A stretch of DNA of 64,000 bases from Actinomadura alba (GTDB lineage Bacteria > Actinomycetota > Actinomycetes > Streptosporangiales > Streptosporangiaceae), in contig NZ_JABVEC010000002.1 of assembly GCF_014323705.1 (NCBI RefSeq), forward strand, positions 248,001 to 312,000, written 5' to 3'. Below, piece by piece: positions 1 to 7,540 of the stretch. Within the stretch, counting starts at the first letter, position 1, and every line of letters starts with the position of its first letter. The translations under genes and the position numbers were made by a program. The notes beneath the pieces are model-generated. The model was not told the origin of the DNA and did not search any database. It worked only from the letters and a program-made list of their open reading frames with translations.

Positions 1-941
1 GGGAGGCCGACCCGGTGGGCCGGTTGCAGGCGGGCGTGCTCGGGTTCGAGGTCGAAGCCCAGATGGTCCCCGAGCAGCACTACCGCGCGGTCGTCGAGCT
101 GTTCCGCACCGCCGGCCGCCTCGAGGGAGTCCCGCTGCCGGAACCGGCCGACGAGCCCGCGAGCGGCGTGGTCAACGCGGAGCAGCAGCCCGTGGTCGAC
201 GTCCGGCTGCTCGGCCCGATCGAGGTCGACGCGCCGGGCCCGATGGACGAGTCGCGCCGGGCCCTGTGCACCGAGGTGCTCGTCCACCTGGCCACCCATC
301 CCGGCGGGGTGCACCCGACCGTGCTGAGCGGCGCGGTCTGGCCGCGCGGCGTCACCGCGGGGGTGCGCGACGCCACCATCGCACGCGTGTCCGACTGGCT
401 CGGGCGCGATTCGCGCGGTCGGCCCAACCTCTATTACGACGACGCCGGGCGGATCAAGCTGGGCTCCGAGGTCCGGGTCGACTGGAGCGTGCTGCGCTGG
501 CTGGTCTGGCGGTCGGCCGCCGAGCCCGCGTCAGAGACGGCGTACATGTCGTACGCGCTCGACCTGGTGCGCGGGCCGCTGCTCGCCGATCGGCCGCGCG
601 GACGCTACGCGTGGCTGGCCGCCGATCCTCTCGAGTACGAGGCCGGTGCGCGGGTCGTCGACGTCGCCCACCGGCTCGTGGTGCTGCGGCTCGAGGACGG
701 CGACGCGCGAGGCGCGGTCACCGCCGCCCGCGCCGGGCTCCGGCTCGCCCCCGCGGACGAGGGGCTGTGGCGCGATCTGTTGCGGGCCACGCACGCCACG
801 GGTGATCAGGCGCAGTTGCGCGCAACGGCCGAGGAACTTCGCGGCCGCGCCGAGCGTGACATGATGCTCGGCCACCTGCGGCCCGAGACCGAGGCACTGA
901 TCGAGGAGCTGCTGCCGCAGTACCGCCGGGTCTCCATCTGA
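1..941 (+). CDS. BTAD-domain transcriptional regulator-like protein, C-terminal part (5' end outside window)
   Basis: The reading frame is open to the left edge, so this is the 3' portion of a longer gene; GTG at 15 is only an internal possibility. The visible ~310 residues hold a winged-helix-like segment (roughly residues 60-140, with VWPRGVT and SDWLGRD) followed by an all-helical repeat region (160-300, with LVRGPLL, AARAGLRLAP and ELLPQYR). This arrangement is typical of the bacterial transcriptional activator (BTAD) domain of SARP-type regulators and of large actinomycete LysM/BTAD membrane proteins. Which of the two it is depends on the missing N-terminus. It ends convergent with the next gene. 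Family assignment is moderate; no target can be inferred. Confidence 0.6.
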   Translation, partial: EADPVGRLQAGVLGFEVEAQMVPEQHYRAVVELFRTAGRLEGVPLPEPADEPASGVVNAEQQPVVDVRLLGPIEVDAPGPMDESRRALCTEVLVHLATHPGGVHPTVLSGAVWPRGVTAGVRDATIARVSDWLGRDSRGRPNLYYDDAGRIKLGSEVRVDWSVLRWLVWRSAAEPASETAYMSYALDLVRGPLLADRPRGRYAWLAADPLEYEAGARVVDVAHRLVVLRLEDGDARGAVTAARAGLRLAPADEGLWRDLLRATHATGDQAQLRATAEELRGRAERDMMLGHLRPETEALIEELLPQYRRVSI

Positions 942-951
942 CCTGCGCGCT

Positions 952-973
952 CCCCGGCCGCCGGCGCCCGGGG
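952..973. terminator. Short GC hairpin between convergent genes
   Basis: CCCCGG (952-957) pairs with CCGGGG (968-973) around a 10-nt loop. It lies in the 42-bp gap between the convergent ends at 941 and 984. There is no T-tract, as is common for actinomycete terminators, so the terminator role is inferred. Confidence 0.35.
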
Positions 974-983
974 TATGCCGCCC

Positions 984-2219
984 TCAGCGGAAGTTCCCCG
1001 TGTGGCCGAGCGAGTAGCGCCCCGGCTGGGGAAACACGCACAGACCCACCGCCCCCGTGCCCGCCCTGATCGCGTGGACCGGACGGCCGGTCTCGGTCGA
1101 GATCGCGTACACCAGATCGGGCGAGCGGCCGGGCAGCCACAGCACCTTCCCGTCGGCCGACACCCCGCCCATCCCGGTCGAGCCGGCATTCGGCAGCCGC
1201 CATCGGCCCACCACGCGGCGGGCGGCGAAGTCGATCAGCGAGATCGTGCCCCTGCCCGAGACGTACAGGATCGTGCCGTCCCGGCTCGGCGTGAGCCCGC
1301 CGGCGCCGGGCCCGGTGCGGATGAAGCCGAGCTTGCCGAACCGCTCGGCGTCGATCACCCAGACGCCCTCGGCCACCGGATCGGACACGTAGAAGACAGT
1401 GCCGTCAGGGGACAGCCGCACGTCCTTGGGGGCGGCCCGCCGGTGGAGCAGCAGCACACCGGTCACCGTGCGCCGCCGCGGATCCACCCGCACGACCTGA
1501 CCCGAACGCTCGCACGTCGCGATCACGTAGTCGCCCGTGGCGGAGAAGTCGGCATGTCCGACCCCGTCGCACGGCACCCGCAGCGCGTAGTGCAGCCGCA
1601 TCGTCCGCGGATCACGGAAGTCGATCCGCCGCAGGGTGCCGGTCATGACCAGGGCGGTGCGCCCGTCCGGGGTGAAGTAGAGGTCGTGCGGCGAGGCCAC
1701 CGCCACGGGCGCGCCCCGGCGGCCGGTACGCGCGTCCATGGGCACCAGCGTGCCGCCGCCGTCGCTGATCCACAGCGTCCTCAGGTCCCAGGACGGCACG
1801 ATCTCGCGTGGCACGTTCCCGACCCGGAGGCGGCGTACCACCTGGAGCGTCTCGGGGTCGATGAGCTCGACGGCGCGGCGCGCGGTGTTCGTCACCCAGA
1901 TCCGGGCGGGCAGCCCTCTGACGGCGGCGCTCAGCATGCCCGGCCGGGTCCAGCCGTAGACCGGAGCGATCCGGCCCAGTGCACGAGAGGCCTCGGCCAA
2001 ACCGCCGGTACGGCCTCCGGAGACGTCCGGCCGTGCCGTCGCGGCGTCGTCCGGCTCGACGTACGGCATGGGGCCGCCGAGCCCGAACACGGGCGCGTCC
2101 GGGCGGTGGCCGTCGGCGTAGAACGGCACCGGTGAGCGGCAGCCCGACAGGACGGCAAGACCCGCGCAGACGCCCGCCAGGGCCCCGCGCGGCCATCGCC
2201 GCTCTCGCACGCGTGCCAC
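984..2219 (-). CDS. YncE-like beta-propeller lipoprotein
   Basis: A putative surface lipoprotein of about 411 residues. The N-terminus is basic, then hydrophobic, and ends in a lipobox LSGC (Cys ~27 from the GTG at 2219), predicting Sec export and lipidation. The mature part consists of repeated beta-propeller blades with signatures such as IDPETLQVV, LYFTPDGRTAL, VRLSPDGTVFYVSD and VSADGKVLWLPG, characteristic of the YncE/NHL seven-bladed fold. No catalytic residues are evident, so a binding or scaffold role is likely. The start is uncertain: TTG at 2261 is in frame but gives an overlong n-region, and none of the candidates has a good ribosome site. Transcribed alone, away from ogt. Confidence 0.7.
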   Translation of the reverse strand: MARVRERRWPRGALAGVCAGLAVLSGCRSPVPFYADGHRPDAPVFGLGGPMPYVEPDDAATARPDVSGGRTGGLAEASRALGRIAPVYGWTRPGMLSAAVRGLPARIWVTNTARRAVELIDPETLQVVRRLRVGNVPREIVPSWDLRTLWISDGGGTLVPMDARTGRRGAPVAVASPHDLYFTPDGRTALVMTGTLRRIDFRDPRTMRLHYALRVPCDGVGHADFSATGDYVIATCERSGQVVRVDPRRRTVTGVLLLHRRAAPKDVRLSPDGTVFYVSDPVAEGVWVIDAERFGKLGFIRTGPGAGGLTPSRDGTILYVSGRGTISLIDFAARRVVGRWRLPNAGSTGMGGVSADGKVLWLPGRSPDLVYAISTETGRPVHAIRAGTGAVGLCVFPQPGRYSLGHTGNFR

Positions 2220-2310
2220 GCGGGGACTGTACCGACTTCGCAACTCCCGGTGTCGGGTCAATCACAAAAGGTGTGTGTCGGGGCGCTTTGGGGACCGGTG
2301 GCGCCGGGCG

Positions 2311-2817
2311 TCATCCGCCCGATTCATGGCGAAGTAGCCATTCCTTGCGATCCAGGCCGTAGTAGTAGCCGTTCAGGCGCCGAGCGCCGGTTCCGGCGGA
2401 CGCCACCACGCGATGGCAGGGGATGACCGGGGCGATGAGGTTGCGCGCGCACGCCTGACCGGCCGCCCGCGCACCGCGCACGAGGCCCGCCCTGGCCGCG
2501 AGCTCGCCGTAGGTCACGGTCTCGCCGGACCGCACCTCGCGCAGCGCCGCCCACAGCCCCTCCCGTATCGGCGGACCGGGCGCGTGGACGGTGAGCGTGT
2601 CGAGGGCGTCGAGATCGCCGTCGAAGTACGCCTCGTGCGCTTTGCCGATCTCGCCGAGATCGTCGGCGCCGATCAGCTCATGTGATCGCAGCGACGGGTG
2701 CAGGCGGGAGTGCAGTTCCCGGGGGTCGTCGGTGAAGCCTGCGGCGACGAGCACCGCTTCGTGTTCCAGCAGCGACAGCGGCCCGATCGGGGTGCGCAGC
2801 ACGGTCGTACGGATCAT
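2311..2817 (-). CDS. ogt: Methylated-DNA--protein-cysteine S-methyltransferase
   Basis: Suicide repair protein that transfers the methyl group of O6-methylguanine (and O4-methylthymine) to its own cysteine. The active site is PCHRV at residues 133-137 (acceptor Cys134), preceded by the helix-turn-helix segment VTYGELAARAG and the arginine-finger region ACARNLIAPVI. The 168-aa length is normal for Ogt. It begins only 15 bp downstream of the Ada-AlkA fusion stop and is almost certainly in the same operon. Mycobacterium tuberculosis has the same alkA(ada-fusion)-ogt pair. Expression is probably induced by alkylation damage through the upstream gene. Confidence 0.95.
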   Translation of the reverse strand: MIRTTVLRTPIGPLSLLEHEAVLVAAGFTDDPRELHSRLHPSLRSHELIGADDLGEIGKAHEAYFDGDLDALDTLTVHAPGPPIREGLWAALREVRSGETVTYGELAARAGLVRGARAAGQACARNLIAPVIPCHRVVASAGTGARRLNGYYYGLDRKEWLLRHESGG

Positions 2818-2832
2818 GAAGGTTCCTTCCGT

Positions 2833-4305
2833 TCAGTGCGAGGTCCACAGGTGCATGGCGGCGTACGCCCGCCAGGGCCGCCACCTCTCCGCGCGCTGTT
2901 CGAGCGAGGTCTCCGCGTGGCCGAGCGCGTCGAAGGCCCGGCGCAGGCCGAGATCCGCCGCGGGGAAGGCGTCAGGGTCTCCGAGGGCGCGCATGGCGAT
3001 GTAGCCCGCCGTCCACGGGCCGATCCCGGGCAGTGCCATGAGCCGGTCGGCGATCTCGGCCGGGTCGGCTCCGCCGTCCAGGTCGAGCTCCTCCGCGGCC
3101 ACGGCCGCCGCCAGCGCCCGGAGGGTCCGCTGCCGGCCGCCGGTCAGCCCCAGACCGCTCAGATCCGCGTCCGCCAGCCGCGCCGCCGTGGGGAACAGGT
3201 GAGCGGGCTCGGCCTCCGCGGACGCCGCGAGGCCCGTACGGGGAGTGCCGCAGCGGGCCACCACCCGTCCCGCGAGAGTGCTCGCCCCGGCGACCGAGAC
3301 CTGCTGGCCCAGCACGGCGCGGACCGCGAGCTCGAAGCCGTCGAAGGCCCCCGGCACCCGCAGGCCGGGCCGGGCCGCCACCAGCGGGGCCAGCAGGGGG
3401 TCCGCGCCGAGCGCGTCGTCGACCGCGCAGGGGTCGGCGTCCAGGTCGAACAGCCGCCGGCATCGGTTCACCAGCGACGCGACCCCGCGCGGGCTCGGCC
3501 CGCCGGCCCGCAGCAGCACGTGATCTTCGCGTGGGATCAGCTCGATCGTGCTCGCTTCGCCGCCGGTGTCGGAGGTGCCGCCCGGCGCGGCGGCGACGGT
3601 CCGGACGTACCGGTCCGCCGTCACCTTCTCGACGCCCGGGATCGCCCGGGCCGCAAGGAAGGCCAGCAGCGACGCCGAGTCGTACGGCCGCCGGACCGCC
3701 AGGCGCAGCTCCAGCGTGGCCGGGCGGCCGAGCCCCCGGCCGACGCCGCGCAGCTCCGACGGGGCCTGCCCGTAGGTCTCGCGCATGCTGGCGTTGAACT
3801 GGCGTACGCTCCCGAACCCGCTCGCGAAGGCCACGTCGGTGACCGGCATGAGCGTCTCGGTGAGCAGCCGCCGGGCGAGCCGCAGCCGCCGGTTGCGGGC
3901 GACCGTGAGCGGGGGCGCTCCCAGCTCCGCGACGAACATCCGGTGCAGGTGCCGGTCGGTGACCGCGAGGCGTCGCGCCAGCCCGCGGACGCCGTGGTCG
4001 TCGACGACGCCGTCGTCGATCAGCCGCAGGGCACGTCCGACCAGATCGCCGCGAAAGTCCCAGTCGGGCGATCCGGGGCTGGCCTCGGGCCGGCACCGCT
4101 TGCACGGCCGGAAACCGGCACCCTCCGCCGCCGCGGCGGCGGTGAAGAACCGCACGTTGCGCCGTGCGGGCGTGCGGGCCGGGCAGATCGGCCGGCAGTA
4201 GATGCCGGTCGAGGTCACGCCGGTGAAGAACCGGCCGTCGAAGCGGGCGTCGCGGGCGCTCACCGCCCGGTAACAGGAGTCGAAGTCGAGCACACTTCGA
4301 TTCAA
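2833..4305 (-). CDS. alkA: Ada (methyl-phosphotriester sensor)-AraC-AlkA fusion protein
   Basis: Bifunctional adaptive-response protein of 490 aa. Residues 1-80 form the Ada zinc domain with Cys37, Cys41, Cys68 and Cys71, matching E. coli Ada 38/42/69/72; the first accepts a methyl group from phosphotriesters and turns the protein into an activator. Residues ~85-185 are an AraC-type double HTH (RLAVTDRHLHRMF, VAFASGFGSVRQFN). The C-terminal ~280 residues are an AlkA 3-methyladenine glycosylase with the helix-hairpin-helix LPGIGPWTAGYIAM and downstream catalytic Asp (FPAADLGLRRA). It leads an operon with ogt and probably autoregulates it when methylated, by analogy with Ada. Confidence 0.93.
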   Translation of the reverse strand: MNRSVLDFDSCYRAVSARDARFDGRFFTGVTSTGIYCRPICPARTPARRNVRFFTAAAAAEGAGFRPCKRCRPEASPGSPDWDFRGDLVGRALRLIDDGVVDDHGVRGLARRLAVTDRHLHRMFVAELGAPPLTVARNRRLRLARRLLTETLMPVTDVAFASGFGSVRQFNASMRETYGQAPSELRGVGRGLGRPATLELRLAVRRPYDSASLLAFLAARAIPGVEKVTADRYVRTVAAAPGGTSDTGGEASTIELIPREDHVLLRAGGPSPRGVASLVNRCRRLFDLDADPCAVDDALGADPLLAPLVAARPGLRVPGAFDGFELAVRAVLGQQVSVAGASTLAGRVVARCGTPRTGLAASAEAEPAHLFPTAARLADADLSGLGLTGGRQRTLRALAAAVAAEELDLDGGADPAEIADRLMALPGIGPWTAGYIAMRALGDPDAFPAADLGLRRAFDALGHAETSLEQRAERWRPWRAYAAMHLWTSH

Positions 4306-4522
4306 CCCCAGGCAACGACCTCACACCGGCGGGAATCGGACCCGACCACCGTCCCCCTATGGGGTCGCTCGAGCGTGCGAGGGGCGCGGCGCTGTCTGGA
4401 CTGAGGAGCGCAGGAGCGAGGAACGAGCGACGGAGCGACGAGGGAAGACAGCGCCTCAAAGGCGCCCCGAGCCGCGCGAGCGGAGCGAGCGCAGTTCAAC
4501 ACAGCGCCGGAGGCGCGGTGGT
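4306..4522. repeat. Purine-rich repetitive intergenic region with nested inverted repeats
   Basis: This 217-bp non-coding gap contains a run of imperfect GAGCGA/GGAGCGACG units on the top strand (about 4401-4445). They are enclosed by a perfect 10-bp inverted repeat, GGCGCTGTCT (4388-4397) and AGACAGCGCC (4446-4455). A second stem, GCGCCT (4451-4456)/AGGCGC (4460-4465), follows with a 3-nt loop, and further GC stems lie to 4520. It sits between two minus-strand genes. Function unknown; a transcript-end structure for the NYN gene (4523-5530) or a dispersed genomic repeat are the main options. Confidence 0.5.
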
Positions 4523-5530
4523 TCACCCGGATTTGCCGATGCCGATGCCGAACTCGCGGTAGACGCGTTCCCAGAAGCCGTCGCGCAGCCAGGTGCGGGC
4601 CTCCTGGTAGGGGCGCAGTGACCGGCCCAGTTCCTTCTCGGCCTCGATCAGGAGTTCCTTGTCGATGACGGGCGGCAGGATGGGCCCGGGCAGCAGGTCG
4701 CGGATGTTGTCGCGACCGCGCTCGAACACCCATTTCTGGGCGACGTGCTCGCCGATCTCGAGCATCTGGGCGCGCTCGGGGCCGAGCTTGCCGTCGGTCG
4801 AGGAATGCTGGGCGGCGTGCTTGACCGCGGCCGGGATCGGACGGGCGACCGCGGTGGGCGACGGGGCCCGGCCCGCGAACACCTGCGAGGGCTTCGGTAC
4901 CGGGGACGTGGTGGTGCGGGGTACCGCCGCGTCGGGCGGCTGCTCGCCCGCGGGCACAGCGATGACGCCGGCCTTGCTGAAGTACGGGCGCAGGAAGTCC
5001 GACGGCAGCACCTCGACGGTGTCGGACTCCCACACCAGCCATTCGGCCTGGTTGGAGCCGTGCGTCGGCTCGACGCCCCACAGGTGGACGCGTACGCCGT
5101 AGCGCTGCGCCGCCTCGACCGCCGGCAGCATGTCCTCGTCCCCGGCCAGGAGTACCGCGTCGGTGATCGCGCGGTGCCGGGCGAGTGCCTCGAGGTCGGC
5201 GCGCAGCTGGGCGTCGACGCCCTTCTGCTGCCCCTGCGCGTTGAGGTTGCCGAGCCGGAGTTTGACCAGCGGCAGGTTGGCGATCACGCGCTGGTCGACG
5301 GTCGGCTGTCGCTTGGGGGCGGCGTCGAACCAGTACACGCGCAGTAGCTCGCCGCGCAATTCCTCCGCCGCGTGACTGGTCAGCGCCCGGATCAGCTTCT
5401 CGGCGGCGACCCGGTATTCCCGGCGGGAAGTCGCGTCGAGCAGCAGCGCCCCGGAGGCCGCGTAGAGATAGCCCGCGTCGACGAAGACGGCATAGCGGGC
5501 TGGCTGGGGAACAAGCTCCGAGGTAGTCAT
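4523..5530 (-). CDS. NYN-domain (PIN-like) putative RNase
   Basis: A 335-aa protein whose N-terminal ~180 residues match the NYN/LabA-like fold. It opens YAVFVDAGYLY (first acidic metal ligand), continues with VYWFDAA and the central KGVDAQLRADLEALA, then AVLLAGDEDMLPAVEAAQRYG, the canonical GD(x)D acidic pair near residue 140. Such domains are metal-dependent nucleases related to PIN/FLAP enzymes. The C-terminal half is Pro-rich followed by a helical segment (VFERGRDN, GRSLRPYQEARTWLRDGF) that may bind nucleic acid or a partner. The substrate is unknown. ATG at 5530; monocistronic or weakly linked to accE upstream. Confidence 0.8.
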   Translation of the reverse strand: MTTSELVPQPARYAVFVDAGYLYAASGALLLDATSRREYRVAAEKLIRALTSHAAEELRGELLRVYWFDAAPKRQPTVDQRVIANLPLVKLRLGNLNAQGQQKGVDAQLRADLEALARHRAITDAVLLAGDEDMLPAVEAAQRYGVRVHLWGVEPTHGSNQAEWLVWESDTVEVLPSDFLRPYFSKAGVIAVPAGEQPPDAAVPRTTTSPVPKPSQVFAGRAPSPTAVARPIPAAVKHAAQHSSTDGKLGPERAQMLEIGEHVAQKWVFERGRDNIRDLLPGPILPPVIDKELLIEAEKELGRSLRPYQEARTWLRDGFWERVYREFGIGIGKSG

Positions 5531-5615
5531 GGGCTTTCTAGCTTATTCATGCCGGAGCCTTTACGGGCACGAACCACCGTTACACGCTTCCCCGTGAAAC
5601 AGCCGAGTCCCTTGG

Positions 5616-5837
5616 TTAACACGGGAATGCGCTCGCACGCCACGCTCCCGGGCCGGGTGCCAGAGGCCGGCGGGTCGACCTTGACCTGTTCGCCCAGCGT
5701 GATTCACGGCGTGTCGCCGGCCCGGCGGCGGCGCGGGCGGCGGCCTCGGCGCGGGCGCTGAGCACCGCGACGAGGGCGGCGATGTCCTCGTCGCTGGGCT
5801 CACCGCGCACAATCTGCAGGAACGGCTGGTCAGCCAT
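5616..5837 (-). CDS. accE: Acyl-CoA carboxylase epsilon subunit
   Basis: A 73-aa protein starting 24 bp after the beta-subunit stop. It shows the two conserved ends of the actinobacterial epsilon family: an N-terminal FLQIVRGEPSDEDIAALVAV and a C-terminal SRWANRSRS...GPGAWRASAFP, separated by an Ala/Arg-rich linker. In Streptomyces and mycobacteria this small subunit bridges biotinylated alpha and carboxyltransferase beta subunits and stimulates acetyl-/propionyl-CoA carboxylation. Short and easily missed, but the flanking accB and the double motif make the call firm. Confidence 0.88.
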   Translation of the reverse strand: MADQPFLQIVRGEPSDEDIAALVAVLSARAEAAARAAAGPATRRESRWANRSRSTRRPLAPGPGAWRASAFPC

Positions 5838-5861
5838 GGCGTCTCCCGGTCACGGTCGGTG

Positions 5862-7454
5862 TCACAGCGGGATGTTCCCGTGCTTCTTCGGGGGTAGTGT
5901 CCTGCGCTTCTCCCGGAGGGCCCGCAGGGCCTTGACGACCTGTGCCCGGGTCTCCGACGGCTTGATCACCCCATCGACATATCCCCGCTCGGCCGCGATG
6001 TACGGGTTGGCCAGCGTGTCCTCGTACTCGGTGATCAGCTCGGCGCGGCGGGACTGCGGGTCGCCGGCGGCGGCCAGCTCGCGCCGGTAGAGGATGTTCA
6101 CCGCGCCCTGGGCGCCCATCACGGCGATCTGGGCGGTCGGCCAGGCCAGGTTGATGTCGGCGCCGAGGTGCTTGGAGCCCATGACGTCGTACGCCCCGCC
6201 GTACGCCTTTCGAGTGATCACCGTGACCAGAGGGACGGTTGCTTCGGCGTAGGCGTACAGCAGCTTCGCGCCACGCCGGATGATGCCGTTCCATTCCTGA
6301 TCTGTTCCGGGGAGGAATCCCGGCACATCCACAAATGTCAGAACTGGAATATTGAATGCATCGCAGGTTCGTACAAAACGTGCGGCCTTCTCGGATGCGT
6401 CGATATCAAGGGTTCCGGCGAACCGCATCGGCTGGTTGGCCACGATGCCGACCGAATGTCCTTCGACCCGGCCGAAGCCGCAGATGATGTTGGGCGCGAA
6501 CAGCGCGTGCACTTCGAGGAACTCGCCGTCGTCGAGCACGTGCTCGATCACGGTGTGCATGTCGTAGGGCTGGTTCGGCGAGTCCGGGATCAGCGTGTCC
6601 AGGGCCTCGTCCAGCGCGGCGACGTCCACGGCGGTGGGCTGGGCCGGGGTGTCGGAGAGGTTGTTCGACGGGAGGTACGACAGCAGTTCCTTGACGTACT
6701 CGATCGCGTCCTTCTCATCCGACGCCTGGTAGTGCGCGACTCCCGACTTCGTGTTGTGCGAGTGAGCGCCGCCGAGTTCCTCGAACGTCACCTCCTCGCC
6801 GGTCACCGTCTTGATCACATCCGGGCCGGTGATGAACATGTGGGAGGTCTTGTCCACCATCACCACGAAATCGGTGATCGCGGGGGAGTACACCGCACCG
6901 CCCGCGCACGGCCCGAGGATCAGCGAGATCTGCGGGATCACCCCGGAGGCGTGCACGTTGCGCTTGAAGATCTCGGCATAGAGCCCCAGCGCGACCACGC
7001 CCTCCTGGATCCGCGCGCCGCCGGAGTCGTTGATCCCCACCACCGGGCAGCCGGTCTTCAGCGCGTGGTCCATGACCTTGCAGATCTTCTCGCCGAAGAC
7101 CTCGCCCAGCGAACCCCCCGAGACGGTGAAGTCCTGGCTGAACACCGCGACGGGGCGACCGTCCACCGTCCCGTGACCGGTCACGACGCCGTCGCCGTAC
7201 GGGCGGTCCCGCTCCATGCCGAAGTTCGTGGACCGGTGCCGGGCGAGCTGGTCGAACTCGACGAACGAGCCGGGGTCGAGGAAGGCGTCGATCCGCTCCC
7301 GGGCGGTCATCTTGCCCTTCGCGTGCTGCTTCTCCACCGCCCGCGCCGACCCGGCGTGCACGGCCTCGAAGCGTCGCCGTTCCAGGTCGGCGATCTTGCC
7401 CACGGTGGTGTGGATGTCGATGTCGTCCGCGGGTTCTGGAGCTTCGGTCGCCAT
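5862..7454 (-). CDS. accB: Acyl-CoA carboxylase carboxyltransferase beta subunit (propionyl-/acetyl-CoA)
   Basis: A 530-aa carboxyltransferase that moves CO2 from carboxybiotin to acetyl- or propionyl-CoA, giving malonyl- or methylmalonyl-CoA for fatty acid and polyketide synthesis. It has both crotonase-fold halves. The acyl-CoA oxyanion loop GGARIQEG lies in the N-half and the biotin-side loop [12 protein letters not shown] in the C-half, with [16 protein letters not shown] between. Length and motifs match PccB/AccB of actinomycetes. ATG at 7454; accE follows at 24 bp. The biotin ligase needed for the complex is in this window (17441-18376), but no alpha subunit is. Confidence 0.95.
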   Translation of the reverse strand: MATEAPEPADDIDIHTTVGKIADLERRRFEAVHAGSARAVEKQHAKGKMTARERIDAFLDPGSFVEFDQLARHRSTNFGMERDRPYGDGVVTGHGTVDGRPVAVFSQDFTVSGGSLGEVFGEKICKVMDHALKTGCPVVGINDSGGARIQEGVVALGLYAEIFKRNVHASGVIPQISLILGPCAGGAVYSPAITDFVVMVDKTSHMFITGPDVIKTVTGEEVTFEELGGAHSHNTKSGVAHYQASDEKDAIEYVKELLSYLPSNNLSDTPAQPTAVDVAALDEALDTLIPDSPNQPYDMHTVIEHVLDDGEFLEVHALFAPNIICGFGRVEGHSVGIVANQPMRFAGTLDIDASEKAARFVRTCDAFNIPVLTFVDVPGFLPGTDQEWNGIIRRGAKLLYAYAEATVPLVTVITRKAYGGAYDVMGSKHLGADINLAWPTAQIAVMGAQGAVNILYRRELAAAGDPQSRRAELITEYEDTLANPYIAAERGYVDGVIKPSETRAQVVKALRALREKRRTLPPKKHGNIPL

Positions 7455-7540
7455 GGCAACACCCTAGCCAGGCATTGTTCAACCACATTTGCCCGGGCCG
7501 GGCCCACCGCGAGGGCGGCTCCGCTGACTACGCTGAGCGG

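Noticed and set aside
2698..4404. A 568-codon plus-strand frame opposite alkA and ogt
   Set aside because: Composition is antisense-like and no motif is present; the minus-strand repair genes are fully supported.
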